DNA of 14,626 bases from Prevotellaceae bacterium UBA6858 (GCA_002451695.1 DKDC01000011.1:36621-51246); one strand, 5' to 3'; numbered from the stretch's first letter, positions 1 to 5,873 are shown. Notes: a model not told the origin generated them from the sequence alone. Numbers and translations: made by a program.

Positions 1-28
1 TAGTTTTTCCTACATCAAATGTAGTTTT
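1..28 (-). repeat. Edge-truncated 21-base-period repeat
   Basis: TAGTTTT occurs at 1-7 and again at 22-28, exactly 21 bases apart. On the minus strand this reads GAAAACTACAT, then GTAGGAAAAACTA, the same pattern and period as the array at 5356-5439. The stretch between also forms a short inverted repeat, CTACAT-CAA-ATGTAG. The array probably continues to the left of the window. I see no strong promoter next to it on either strand. Confidence 0.6.
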
Positions 29-120
29 CGGAGAGTTGGGGAAAGCAGCCGTTTCTGGGTTTTGCGAGAATTATATGAACGATGTATGTTGTTTATTGAT
101 TGCAACGGTATATATGTAGG

Positions 121-161
121 GGTGTATTGCATACGCCCTGTATGCCATCGCATGAACCGCA
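121..161 (+). repeat. Diverged intergenic repeat, copy 1
   Basis: By hand alignment, 121-161 matches 613-654 at 32 of 42 columns (nine mismatches and one gap), centred on TTGCATAC and CATGAA. Similarity further downstream, to about 240, is weaker and less certain. The copy lies in the same orientation as copy 2, with the small ORF at 270-458 between them. A reading frame runs through it (62-340), but its translation looks unlike a folded protein and it overlaps the more plausible ORF at 270, so I treat it as non-coding. Confidence 0.5.
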
Positions 162-269
162 TCGTGAAGTATTGGCATGATATTGTAAATGCAGAGTTTT
201 TATGGCGTATGCCATTACGTTATTACACATCTCTTGCAACAATAAAATCGTATCTTTACGAAAAAATAT

Positions 270-458
270 ATGGAAGAAGAATTTACAACAGCAATGCACG
301 CAGAAATGTTCGGCGACAAAATCTCTCTTGGAGACCTTAAAATAATGGGAGTCTATGGCGCTATCAAAAGAGGGCTTAGCAAGAAAATAGCCCTTTCAAA
401 TTACGGTATTACCGAAAAGGAATATGACTCTGACATTGAACGTGTACTCAACCAGTAA
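270..458 (+). CDS. Small hypothetical protein, 62 residues
   Basis: I do not recognise this as a named gene. The ATG is preceded by an A-rich stretch (ACGAAAAAATAT), typical of Bacteroidales starts. The product is charged and predicted helical. Residues about 29-58 (VYGAIKRGLSKK, then NYGITEKEY) have the spacing of a helix-turn-helix or a small regulatory domain, with the pattern A..RG.S...A...YGI....Y. Small Bacteroidales proteins with a similar tail exist as far as I recall, but that is memory, not a search. It stands alone between two copies of an intergenic repeat with no operon partner in view. TATCTTTA at 251-258 resembles a -7 box, but it lies only about 11 bases from the ATG and has no well-spaced -33 box. 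The call as a real gene is moderately supported; no function is assigned. Confidence 0.5.
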   Translation: MEEEFTTAMHAEMFGDKISLGDLKIMGVYGAIKRGLSKKIALSNYGITEKEYDSDIERVLNQ

Positions 459-589
459 TGTCTATATACCTCTCAAAATACTTAATGACATTTTCGTTTC
501 ACATATCCCCCAAACTTTTCCAAAATGGATCAGGTAAAAGACTTTTGCAATCTTTTCTCTTGCTACATGGTGGTGCGTAATATAGACTT

Positions 590-750
590 ATTATGCACTG
601 GGTGTTTGAAATGATGTGTTGCATACACCCCCTTATACCACCACATGAAACGCACGCACTCCCCAAAAACTACGTTATTGCCAATTTGCGGGAGGCGAGG
701 TTTACGTACTATTTGGTTGGCATTTCCTAAAGCTGCTCTCCATGCAAAAA
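590..750 (+). repeat. Diverged intergenic repeat, copy 2
   Basis: The core at 613-654 matches 121-161 at 32 of 42 columns by hand. The right side runs into the palindrome at 752-783. Conceptual translation gives a protein-like run (THALPKNYVIANLREARF) that stops near 730; a shifted frame then continues through the palindrome. I have a vague memory of such pieces turning up as short hypothetical ORFs in Bacteroidales, which would fit a dispersed element rather than a gene. At 571-594 there is a small hairpin, TGCGTAATA paired with TATTATGCA (one mismatch, 6-base loop). No gene is supported in 459-803. The left boundary is a guess. Confidence 0.45.
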
Positions 751-751
751 C

Positions 752-783
752 AAGGTGGTGCGCCAAGCTTGGCGCACCACCTT
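752..783 (-). terminator. 32-bp perfect palindrome, terminator of the tsf operon
   Basis: AAGGTGGTGCGCCAAG is followed at once by its exact reverse complement, giving a 16-bp perfect stem. It starts about 20 bases past the tsf stop codon. Read in the tsf direction the stem is followed by GTTTTTGC, a usable U-run; in the other direction it is followed by TTTTAT, so it may work both ways. Its left edge touches the intergenic repeat at 590-750, so it could also be the end of that element used as a terminator. Confidence 0.8.
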
Positions 784-803
784 TTATATGCTTCATGTAA
801 TAT

Positions 804-1796
804 TTATTCAGCTGCGAGTGTGAAGCGGCGGTAGTCAACAATCTTAAGATCCTTGTCCTGCTTCTTGAGCCATGCGGAAACGCTTTCCTTTTCATCGCCA
901 AACTGGAATTCCTGATCGATAAGGCAATTCTCCTTGAAGAATTTAGCCAGACGACCCTTGGCAATGTTCTGTATCATTTGCTCGGGAAGGTTAGCAGCCT
1001 TTTCTGCGGCAACAGTCTGCTTGATTTCCTTAGCCTTCTCTGCGTCCTCCTTGCTGAGCCAGCCTTTTGCCATGTTCGATTCGATATGGTCGTCGCTGTC
1101 AACAAGGTTTGCGTTTATGCCAGCTTTCTTCAAGGCGTTTACAACCGCTTTCTCAACCTGCTCATCCTTGGTCTTCTGTATGGCAACGTCAAACTCCGAC
1201 TTCTTTACCTCTTCGGGAACGGAAGCCTCGTCAAGTGCAATGGGCTTCATTGCGGCAACCTGCATGGCAAGTTTGTGTGCCGCGTCCTCGTTGTTCTTGT
1301 TGAGCTGTACCATTGTGCAGAGGGTGTGTCTGCCCATATGGTCGTAGGTTGAAATGTTTTCGCCTTCAAGATATGTGTAGCCGTCGAGTTCGGTCTTTTC
1401 ACCGGTGATACCGCTGCGTGCTATGATTGCAGCCTCCACGGTTTCGTTGCCGATTGTGAGAGCCTTAACCTCATCAAGAGTCTTGGCTTTTGCCGCAACT
1501 GCCGCATCGATAATATCCTGAGTGAGTTTGACGAAGTCAGCGTTGTTTGCAACAAAGTCGGTCTCGCACTTGAGGGCGATGATTGCTGCAAAGCCGTCAG
1601 CGTACTTAACGAGAACGCATCCTTCGGATGCTTCGCGGTCAGAACGCTTTGCGGCAACAGCCTGGCCTTTTTCGCGGATTATTTCGATAGCTTTCTGGGT
1701 GTCTCCTTCGGATGCCTCAAGGGCTTTCTTGCAATCCATCATGCCCGCGCCCGTAAGTTTGCGCAATTTCTGGATTTCTGCTATTGTAACAGCCAT
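804..1796 (-). CDS. tsf: Translation elongation factor Ts
   Basis: EF-Ts is the cytosolic nucleotide exchange factor that releases GDP from EF-Tu. The N-terminal UBA-like region (residues about 4-40, with LRKLTGAGMMDCKKALE) and the core signature TDFVANN (79-85), whose Asp-Phe enters the EF-Tu nucleotide site, are both plain. The central half carries GRHTLCTMVQLN (about 155-166). The C-terminal part (270-330) has IAKGRLAKFFKENCLIDQ. At 330 residues it is longer than the E. coli protein (about 283), as is usual in Bacteroidetes. The start MAVTIAEIQKL matches the family start. It lies 30 bases after rpsB and shares its transcript; no promoter is seen between them. The palindrome at 752-783 ends the operon. 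Confidence 0.97.
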   Translation of the reverse strand: MAVTIAEIQKLRKLTGAGMMDCKKALEASEGDTQKAIEIIREKGQAVAAKRSDREASEGCVLVKYADGFAAIIALKCETDFVANNADFVKLTQDIIDAAVAAKAKTLDEVKALTIGNETVEAAIIARSGITGEKTELDGYTYLEGENISTYDHMGRHTLCTMVQLNKNNEDAAHKLAMQVAAMKPIALDEASVPEEVKKSEFDVAIQKTKDEQVEKAVVNALKKAGINANLVDSDDHIESNMAKGWLSKEDAEKAKEIKQTVAAEKAANLPEQMIQNIAKGRLAKFFKENCLIDQEFQFGDEKESVSAWLKKQDKDLKIVDYRRFTLAAE

Positions 1797-1826
1797 AATA
1801 GTTGTTTCTTTTAAGGGTTAATTTGA

Positions 1827-2681
1827 TTATTCAGCCTCTTCTGCCGGCTTTTCCTCTGTTTCAGCCTCTGCCGGTTTTGCGGCGGGAGCTTCAACGCGTG
1901 CCTTGCGTGTGCGGTGGCGCATTGTCTTGGGCGCGGCTTCTGCATTTTCAGCCTCCTGCTGTGCAGCCGCAGCGTCAGCATCGGCCTTTTCTACCTTACG
2001 CTCCTCCAAACCTTCGTTGATAGCCGCGCAGCAAGCGTCGAGGATGACTTCAATACTTGTGGCTGCATCATCGTTGGCGGGGATTACGTAGTCGATGTTC
2101 GAGGGGTCGCTGTTTGTGTCAACAATGCCAAACACGGGGATGCCCAAGCGGACAGCCTCGCGAACGGCGATGTTCTCCTTGTAAACGTCAACAACGAAAA
2201 GAGCTGCGGGAAGACGGTTGAGGTCTGCTATTGAGCCGAGGTTCTTCTCGAGCTTTGCACGCTGGCGGCTGATTTGGAGAATCTCGCGCTTTGAAAGGTT
2301 CGAGAAAGTTCCGTCTGCGGTGAGCTTGTCAATGTTGGCCATCTTCTTCACTGCCTTGCGGATTGTGGGGAAGTTGGTGAGCATGCCGCCCGGCCAGCGT
2401 TCGATTACGTAAGGCATATCAAGAGCCTTCGCCTTTTCGGCAACAATATCCTTGGCCTGCTTCTTGGTTGCGACGAAAAGTATTCTCTTGCCCGACTTTG
2501 CAATCTGCTTGAGAGCTTCTGCCGCCGTGTCAACCATTGCGACGGTCTTGTTGAGGTCTATAATGTGAATGCCGTTGCGCTCCATGAAGATGTAGGGAGC
2601 CATTGCGGGATTCCATTTGCGTTTCAAGTGGCCGAAATGACATCCGGCTTTGAGTAGGGTTTCAAAATCTGTACGTGACAT
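1827..2681 (-). CDS. rpsB: 30S ribosomal protein S2
   Basis: S2 binds late to the 30S subunit near the head-body junction and is needed for S1 binding in species that have S1. Family signatures are clear: LLKAGCHFGHLKRKWNP (9-25), RWPGGMLTNF (95-104) and GIVDTNSDPSNIDYVIPAND (185-204). At 284 residues it exceeds the usual length (about 240) through a C-terminal tail from residue about 230 that is rich in Ala, Glu and Lys (ending KPAEEAE). Such low-complexity tails occur in Bacteroidetes S2 proteins. The start MSRTDFETLLKAG is the expected one, preceded by an A-rich leader (AAACAAAACGACA). It has a well-formed promoter at 2804-2834 and a leader of about 115 nt with a hairpin. Confidence 0.97.
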   Translation of the reverse strand: MSRTDFETLLKAGCHFGHLKRKWNPAMAPYIFMERNGIHIIDLNKTVAMVDTAAEALKQIAKSGKRILFVATKKQAKDIVAEKAKALDMPYVIERWPGGMLTNFPTIRKAVKKMANIDKLTADGTFSNLSKREILQISRQRAKLEKNLGSIADLNRLPAALFVVDVYKENIAVREAVRLGIPVFGIVDTNSDPSNIDYVIPANDDAATSIEVILDACCAAINEGLEERKVEKADADAAAAQQEAENAEAAPKTMRHRTRKARVEAPAAKPAEAETEEKPAEEAE

Positions 2682-2745
2682 TGTCGTTTTGTTTTTGTTT
2701 ACTTTCTTTTTGTCTGCATTTTAAGCACCAGCCCCAAGGTAGTCT

Positions 2746-2782
2746 TTTGCCGCCGCATACCGGAAAATGGCCGGGCGGCAAA
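2746..2782 (-). promoter_or_regulatory. Hairpin in the rpsB leader
   Basis: TTTGCCGCC (2746-2754) and GGCGGCAAA (2774-2782) are perfect 9-bp arms, and an inner CCGG-AAAATGG-CCGG can also pair. The hairpin lies after the predicted rpsB start site and about 65 bases before the ATG. No U-run follows it, so it does not look like an intrinsic terminator for rpsI. S2 represses rpsB-tsf through its leader in E. coli; the same role here is inference only. Confidence 0.5.
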
Positions 2783-2803
2783 GGAATCCTTGCGGTTTAG
2801 ATA

Positions 2804-2834
2804 CTAAACTATATATTTTGCCAATATGTCCAAA
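2804..2834 (-). promoter_or_regulatory. Promoter of rpsB-tsf
   Basis: On the minus strand, TTTG (2834-2831), 19 bases, then TAGTTTAG (2811-2804) fits the Bacteroidetes primary-sigma consensus TTTG-N19/21-TAnnTTTG with one change. The predicted transcription start is near 2797, giving a leader of about 115 nt before rpsB. The promoter begins 14 bases past the rpsI stop, so rpsB-tsf can be made apart from rplM-rpsI, although read-through is also likely because no terminator separates them. Confidence 0.75.
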
Positions 2835-2847
2835 TGTATGTTGTTGA

Positions 2848-3234
2848 TTAACGCTTGGAGAACTGGAAGCGGCGACGTGCCTTGGGACGTCCCGGCTTTT
2901 TGCGCTCCACGGCGCGGGAGTCGCGTGTAACGAAGCCTTCCTTGCGGAGCGCTGCCTTGTCTTCCGGATTTATTTTTACGAGTGCGCGTGCAATGGCGAG
3001 ACGGAGTGCCTGCGACTGTCCTGTGAAGCCGCCGCCCGTAAGATTAGCCTTGATGTCGTATTTCTCCACAGCTTCCAGCAACTGGAGGGGCTGCTTAACC
3101 ACGAACTGTAAAATAGAAGATGGAAAGTATTCGGTCAAATCTTTTTTGTTGATAGTTATCTTTCCTGTGCCCTCGCTCACGTAAACACGTGCCACTGAGC
3201 TTTTGCGACGGCCTAATGCATTAACTACGTCCAT
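2848..3234 (-). CDS. rpsI: 30S ribosomal protein S9
   Basis: S9 is a 30S head protein whose C-terminal tail reaches the P-site tRNA. Its 128 residues match the family length. GRRKSSVARVYV (8-19) near the start, LTGGGFTGQSQALRLAIARAL in the middle (split here across about 65-85), and the basic end RPKARRRFQFSKR with the terminal Ser-Lys-Arg are diagnostic. The start MDVVNALGRRKSS is typical of Bacteroidetes. It follows rplM by 8 bases, the usual conserved L13-S9 pair, and lacks a promoter of its own. Confidence 0.97.
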   Translation of the reverse strand: MDVVNALGRRKSSVARVYVSEGTGKITINKKDLTEYFPSSILQFVVKQPLQLLEAVEKYDIKANLTGGGFTGQSQALRLAIARALVKINPEDKAALRKEGFVTRDSRAVERKKPGRPKARRRFQFSKR

Positions 3235-3242
3235 TTACTATT

Positions 3243-3704
3243 TTATTTATACTGGTTAATATCGATTTGTTTGGGTTTCTGTGCTTCCTGCTTATGTTCA
3301 CCACCCTCGTAAACATAGAGGTTCTTTAGGATATGGCGTCCGAGGCGGTTTTTGGGGAGCATTCCGCGCACAACCCTGCGCACGAGCCTTTCAGGGCCGT
3401 TGGGCTTGTTGAAGATGCTCTGCGGAGTGTGTTCGCGCTGTCCGCCGGGATAGAGGGAATATGTAAGGTATATCCTGTCTGTCCATTTCTTGCCGGTGAG
3501 ACGCACCTTGTCTGCGTTGATTATTATCACATTGTCGCCACAGTCGGCGTTGGGAGTGAATGTGGGCTTGTATTTGCCGCGCAGCAGTTTTGCAACGCGT
3601 GTGCAGAGACGACCGAGCACCTGGTCGGTCGCGTCAACCACGACCCACTCTTTGTTTGCATTCTGTTTGTTGATAGAAACAGTCTTGTAACTTAATGTAT
3701 CCAC
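3243..3704 (-). CDS. rplM: 50S ribosomal protein L13 (GTG start)
   Basis: L13 is an early-assembling 50S protein that binds 23S rRNA. The sequence has KEWVVVDATDQVLGRLC (18-34), DCGDNVIIINADKVRLTGKKW across 54-74 and VVRGMLPKNRLGR (111-123), all family hallmarks. I start it at GTG 3704 (VDTLSYKT), which gives 153 residues and matches the usual MDTLSYKT start of Bacteroidetes L13. The frame stays open to an in-frame start at 3806, but the extra 34 residues resemble no L13 extension and lie over a hairpin of the leader. An A-rich stretch (AAAATAAAAGACACGAAA) precedes the GTG. The strong -7 box at 3910-3917 makes a leader of about 200 nt. Confidence 0.95.
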   Translation of the reverse strand: MDTLSYKTVSINKQNANKEWVVVDATDQVLGRLCTRVAKLLRGKYKPTFTPNADCGDNVIIINADKVRLTGKKWTDRIYLTYSLYPGGQREHTPQSIFNKPNGPERLVRRVVRGMLPKNRLGRHILKNLYVYEGGEHKQEAQKPKQIDINQYK

Positions 3705-3784
3705 TTTCGTGTCTTTTATTTTAATGATTAAACATCTGGCTGCCTTCCGTTCTAAGTTTTTCTTCGGGCTTGCCATAAAGTTCC

Positions 3785-3887
3785 GCGCCGCAAAACGGCG
3801 CACCACGATTCACTAACCACTGCATCAGGCCAAATTCTTATCATTAGATGCAGCTATTAACACGCGGGGTTACAGGCTTGTAACGTG
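3785..3887 (-). promoter_or_regulatory. Structured 5' leader of rplM-rpsI
   Basis: Three hairpins follow one another between the predicted start site (about 3903) and the GTG. First, GCGCCG-CAAAA-CGGCGC at 3785-3801. Second, CTGCATC (3820-3826) pairs with GATGCAG (3847-3853) across a 20-base loop. Third, GTTACA-GGCT-TGTAAC at 3869-3884 has outer CAC/GTG pairing (3861-3863, 3885-3887). None is followed by a U-run. L13 represses its own operon in some bacteria, so an autoregulatory leader is plausible, but I cannot match this to a known leader family. Confidence 0.45.
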
Positions 3888-3909
3888 CCTGTTGATAATA
3901 ATCGGCGTG

Positions 3910-3917
3910 CAAAATTA
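3910..3917 (-). promoter_or_regulatory. -7 box of the rplM-rpsI promoter
   Basis: On the minus strand this reads TAATTTTG, a perfect TAnnTTTG, followed by CACGCC. There is no clear TTTG 19-21 bases upstream; the sequence there is A/T-rich with CACA. The predicted start is near 3903. The rest of 3888-4010 holds no gene that I can support. Confidence 0.6.
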
Positions 3918-4010
3918 CTAATTTATTTTTATGTGGCTGTGTTTTTCTTGTGTTTTTTCGCTGTAATTCATCCGCTAAGGCATCATAAACTTACGGCGTG
4001 GCTTCAAAAC

Positions 4011-4050
4011 GAATGCCGCCACTGCTTGTTGCTTTGCAATGGCGGCATTC
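4011..4050 (-). terminator. Hairpin terminator after panD
   Basis: GAATGCCGCCA (4011-4021) and TGGCGGCATTC (4040-4050) are perfect 11-bp arms with an 18-base loop that can form a small inner TTGC/GCAA stem. It begins about 35 bases beyond the panD stop. In the panD direction the stem is followed by GTTTTGAAG, a short U-run, so termination may be partial. Confidence 0.65.
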
Positions 4051-4084
4051 TCCAGTATAAAGGGTTGTTTAACCTGCGCTGTTA

Positions 4085-4432
4085 TTATCCTAATTTGTTG
4101 CCCTTGCCGGGGAAAACTATCGAAGGCTTGAATGTTTTTGCCTCCTCGGGCGTCATCATGGCGTATGACATGATTATCACCACGTCGCCAACCTGCGCCT
4201 TTCGTGCGGCAGCCCCGTTGAGGCATATCACGCCGCTTCCGGCAGAACCGGCTATCACGTATGTCTCAAACCTCTCGCCGTTGTTTTTGTTGGCTATGGA
4301 CACCCGCTCTCCGGGGTATATGCCGGCGGCTTCCATCAGGTTTTGGTCTATCGTTATGCTGCCCACGTATTCAAGGTTTGCCTCGGTTACGGTGGCGCAG
4401 TGGATTTTCGATTTCAGTATCTGTATGTACAT
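4085..4432 (-). CDS. panD: Aspartate 1-decarboxylase (pyruvoyl enzyme)
   Basis: PanD decarboxylates L-aspartate to beta-alanine in the cytosol, feeding pantothenate and coenzyme A synthesis. It is made as a proenzyme that cuts itself between Gly24 and Ser25, turning Ser25 into the pyruvoyl cofactor; the site is visible as YVGSITID (22-29). Other hallmarks are KSKIHCATVT at the start (Lys9, His11), NNGERFETYVI (50-60), GSAGSGVICLNGAAAR and GDVVIIMSYA. At 115 residues it is close to the usual 115-130. It follows panC after a short gap and shares its promoter. The product of PanD is the direct substrate of PanC. No panB is seen nearby. Confidence 0.97.
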   Translation of the reverse strand: MYIQILKSKIHCATVTEANLEYVGSITIDQNLMEAAGIYPGERVSIANKNNGERFETYVIAGSAGSGVICLNGAAARKAQVGDVVIIMSYAMMTPEEAKTFKPSIVFPGKGNKLG

Positions 4433-4438
4433 TTCGGC

Positions 4439-5296
4439 TCAGATGTTCTCCTTGTATTTTATGTTGTCGATAAGCCTTATGGGGATGTGTCCGCAGAACA
4501 CGGTTATGCAGCCCACAATGTAGTTGCTGTCGTCCCAGTCGCTTACGTTTTGCAGGGTTGTGCCGTCAACTATTTCGTAGTATTGCACCTCAAGCCCCTC
4601 GATTGCGTTTATTGCGTCCACCACAAAGTCGCGGGTTTCACCCACGCTGTGGCTCTTTGCAAAGTCGCGGCTTTCAAAAAGGGTTCTCGATATGTTGAGA
4701 GCCGTTTTGCGCTCCTCCGCGTTCAGCAGGGTGTTGCGGCTGCTCAGCGCAAGTCCGTCCTCCTGTCTCACAATGGGGCAGGGACGCAGTTCCACGGGAA
4801 TGCCGAGAGCCTTTGCCATTGTCCTTATCACGGCTATCTGCTGGAAGTCCTTTTCGCCGAAATACGCCCTGTCGGGGCTTGCGGCGTGGAAAAGTTTGCT
4901 TACAATCTGGCAAACTCCGTTGAAGTGTCCCGGGCGGCGCGCGCCTTCCATCACGGTGTCCGTGGGAGGGTATGAGAATTTGCGCGTGTCGGGTTCGGGA
5001 TACATCTCCTCCACCGCCGGGGCGAACATTATTGTAGTGCCGAGAGAGGCGAGCAGCCTTTCGTCCGCCTCCATGTCCCTGGGGTAGTTCTCAAGGTCGC
5101 GCTTGTCGTTGAACTGCGTTGGGTTTACGAAAACGCTCACCACGGTGGCGTCGTTTTCCTCCACCGAACGCTTTACAAGCGAGGCGTGTCCTGCGTGGAG
5201 CGCACCCATTGTGGGCACAAGCCCCACGGTCTTGCCTTCCTTGTGCAGGGCGGCAATGCGTTCGCCCAGTTCCTTACGGGTCTTTATTACCTCCAT
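4439..5296 (-). CDS. panC: Pantothenate synthetase (pantoate-beta-alanine ligase)
   Basis: PanC joins pantoate and beta-alanine with ATP, through pantoyl-adenylate, to give pantothenate. Numbered from the chosen start, the nucleotidyl-transferase motifs are PTMGALHAGH (28-37, the HxGH-type site), FVNPTQFN (56-63), GEKDFQQ (147-153) and LSSRN (184-188, the KMSKS-like loop). The protein ends RLIDNIKYKENI at 285 residues, the normal length. I prefer ATG 5296 (MEVIKTRKELG) over the ATG four codons upstream because the family starts at that point and it leaves a leader of about 20 nt. The promoter at 5322-5353 is excellent and is bordered upstream by the tandem repeats at 5356-5439. Confidence 0.97.
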   Translation of the reverse strand: MEVIKTRKELGERIAALHKEGKTVGLVPTMGALHAGHASLVKRSVEENDATVVSVFVNPTQFNDKRDLENYPRDMEADERLLASLGTTIMFAPAVEEMYPEPDTRKFSYPPTDTVMEGARRPGHFNGVCQIVSKLFHAASPDRAYFGEKDFQQIAVIRTMAKALGIPVELRPCPIVRQEDGLALSSRNTLLNAEERKTALNISRTLFESRDFAKSHSVGETRDFVVDAINAIEGLEVQYYEIVDGTTLQNVSDWDDSNYIVGCITVFCGHIPIRLIDNIKYKENI

Positions 5297-5321
5297 TGTT
5301 ATACACATTGTTTTTACGGTG

Positions 5322-5353
5322 CAAAATTACTTCTTTTTTCACAGAACACCAAA
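5322..5353 (-). promoter_or_regulatory. Promoter of panC-panD
   Basis: On the minus strand, TTTG (5353-5350), 20 bases, then TAATTTTG (5329-5322) is a full match to the Bacteroidetes primary-sigma consensus. The start is predicted near 5315. Only two bases separate the -33 box from the tandem 21-bp repeats, so anything binding those repeats would touch RNA polymerase. The ten bases GTAATTTTGC also match the published CTnDOT attB core GTANNTTTGC. Confidence 0.8.
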
Positions 5354-5355
5354 GA

Positions 5356-5439
5356 ACGGAAAACCACATAGGACATTAGAAAAACTATGTCCTATGCAGG
5401 AAAAACTACATCAGACATAGGAAAAATTATATCAGACCT
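5356..5439 (-). repeat. Four tandem 21-bp repeats upstream of the panC promoter
   Basis: Units lie at 5356-5376, 5377-5397, 5398-5418 and 5419-5439. Read on the plus strand, the typical unit contains GGAAAAACTACATCAGACAT. The AAAA runs start at 5360, 5381, 5402 and 5423, exactly 21 bases apart. The units differ at several positions, so they are an old or selected array and not a fresh duplication. Units 1 and 2 also form a perfect inverted repeat, CATAGGACAT (5367-5376) with ATGTCCTATG (5387-5396), around a 10-base spacer. The array sits just upstream of the -33 box. Confidence 0.8.
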
Positions 5440-5616
5440 TTTTCCCGCCTTTGCAAACCTTTGTAACACAAAACGTTATGATTTTTCTGAAAGAATGCGC
5501 AACGGCTTGTGTATCTGCACTTTGTGAAAATTCGGGACTGTCGCGCCCTAAAACATTGTGTGGCAGGGGAGAACGCGATGGTTTTGCCGGACGTCCAAAA
5601 TAATTCGCACCCGATG
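5440..5616. other. Intergenic stretch with no supported gene
   Basis: This lies between the tandem repeats and the helicase promoter. Open frames cross it on both strands (5427-5630 minus, 5509-5697 plus) but neither resembles a known protein, and the plus one runs through the promoter. A small direct repeat, CCTTTGCAAA then CCTTTGTAAC, lies near 5448-5469. I see no terminator or RNA gene. Confidence 0.4.
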
Positions 5617-5648
5617 CTTGACGGATTCAAATATATATTATACCTTTG
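5617..5648 (+). promoter_or_regulatory. Promoter of the uvrD/pcrA gene
   Basis: CTTG (5617-5620), 20 bases, then TACCTTTG (5641-5648) is a near-complete match to TTTG-N19/21-TAnnTTTG. The start is predicted near 5655, giving a leader of about 220 nt before the ATG at 5874. It points away from the panC promoter, about 260 bases off. Confidence 0.7.
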
Positions 5649-5654
5649 CTCTTA

Positions 5655-5873
5655 CAAAGGAGTTCCGCTGACGGCAGACCGGGATGCTCATCAATAAAAA
5701 ATGAAAACCGAGACAGCTTCGCAAGTCGATGGCGCGCTGTAGCAATACAGATTACAAAGATTTGCGGGCCCTCAAATCTTATCATATAGGAGTTTTCATC
5801 GCGTATCGCGTCAGTGTTCTCCTTTCTTTTTTGTGCAAGGCCGCACGGTCTTGGAAAACGGAAACAGCACCAG
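5655..5873 (+). promoter_or_regulatory. Long 5' leader of the helicase gene, with two hairpins
   Basis: CTGTA-GCAA-TACAG (5737-5750) is a hairpin closed by a GNRA-type tetraloop. AAGATTTG (5757-5764) pairs perfectly with CAAATCTT (5773-5780) around an 8-base GC-rich loop. A 13-codon ORF (5701-5742, MKTETASQVDGAL) follows an A-rich start context and ends inside the first hairpin. No U-run follows either hairpin. It could be a regulatory leader, a small RNA or simply untranslated sequence; I cannot name a family. Confidence 0.35.

Noticed and set aside
62..340. A 92-residue plus-strand ORF at the left end
   Set aside because: It runs through the intergenic repeat and overlaps the more plausible ORF at 270-458. 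Its composition (many Tyr, Arg and Cys) looks like translated non-coding DNA.
563..964. A 133-residue minus-strand ORF overlapping the end of tsf
   Set aside because: It crosses the tsf terminator palindrome and overlaps tsf in another frame; it resembles no protein.
3705..3806. N-terminal extension of L13 from an upstream in-frame start
   Set aside because: The family begins at the GTG-coded VDTLSYKT. The extension resembles no L13 and covers a leader hairpin.
3885..4523. Plus-strand ORFs of 212 and 210 residues over panD and panC
   Set aside because: They are antisense frames of clearly identified enzyme genes.
5356..5439. CRISPR array
   Set aside because: The 21-bp units are directly tandem with no unique spacers, diverged, and no cas gene is nearby.
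5427..5697. Two ORFs in the panC-uvrD spacer (67 residues minus, 62 residues plus)
   Set aside because: Neither has recognisable sequence; one overlaps the repeat array edge and the other runs through the helicase promoter.
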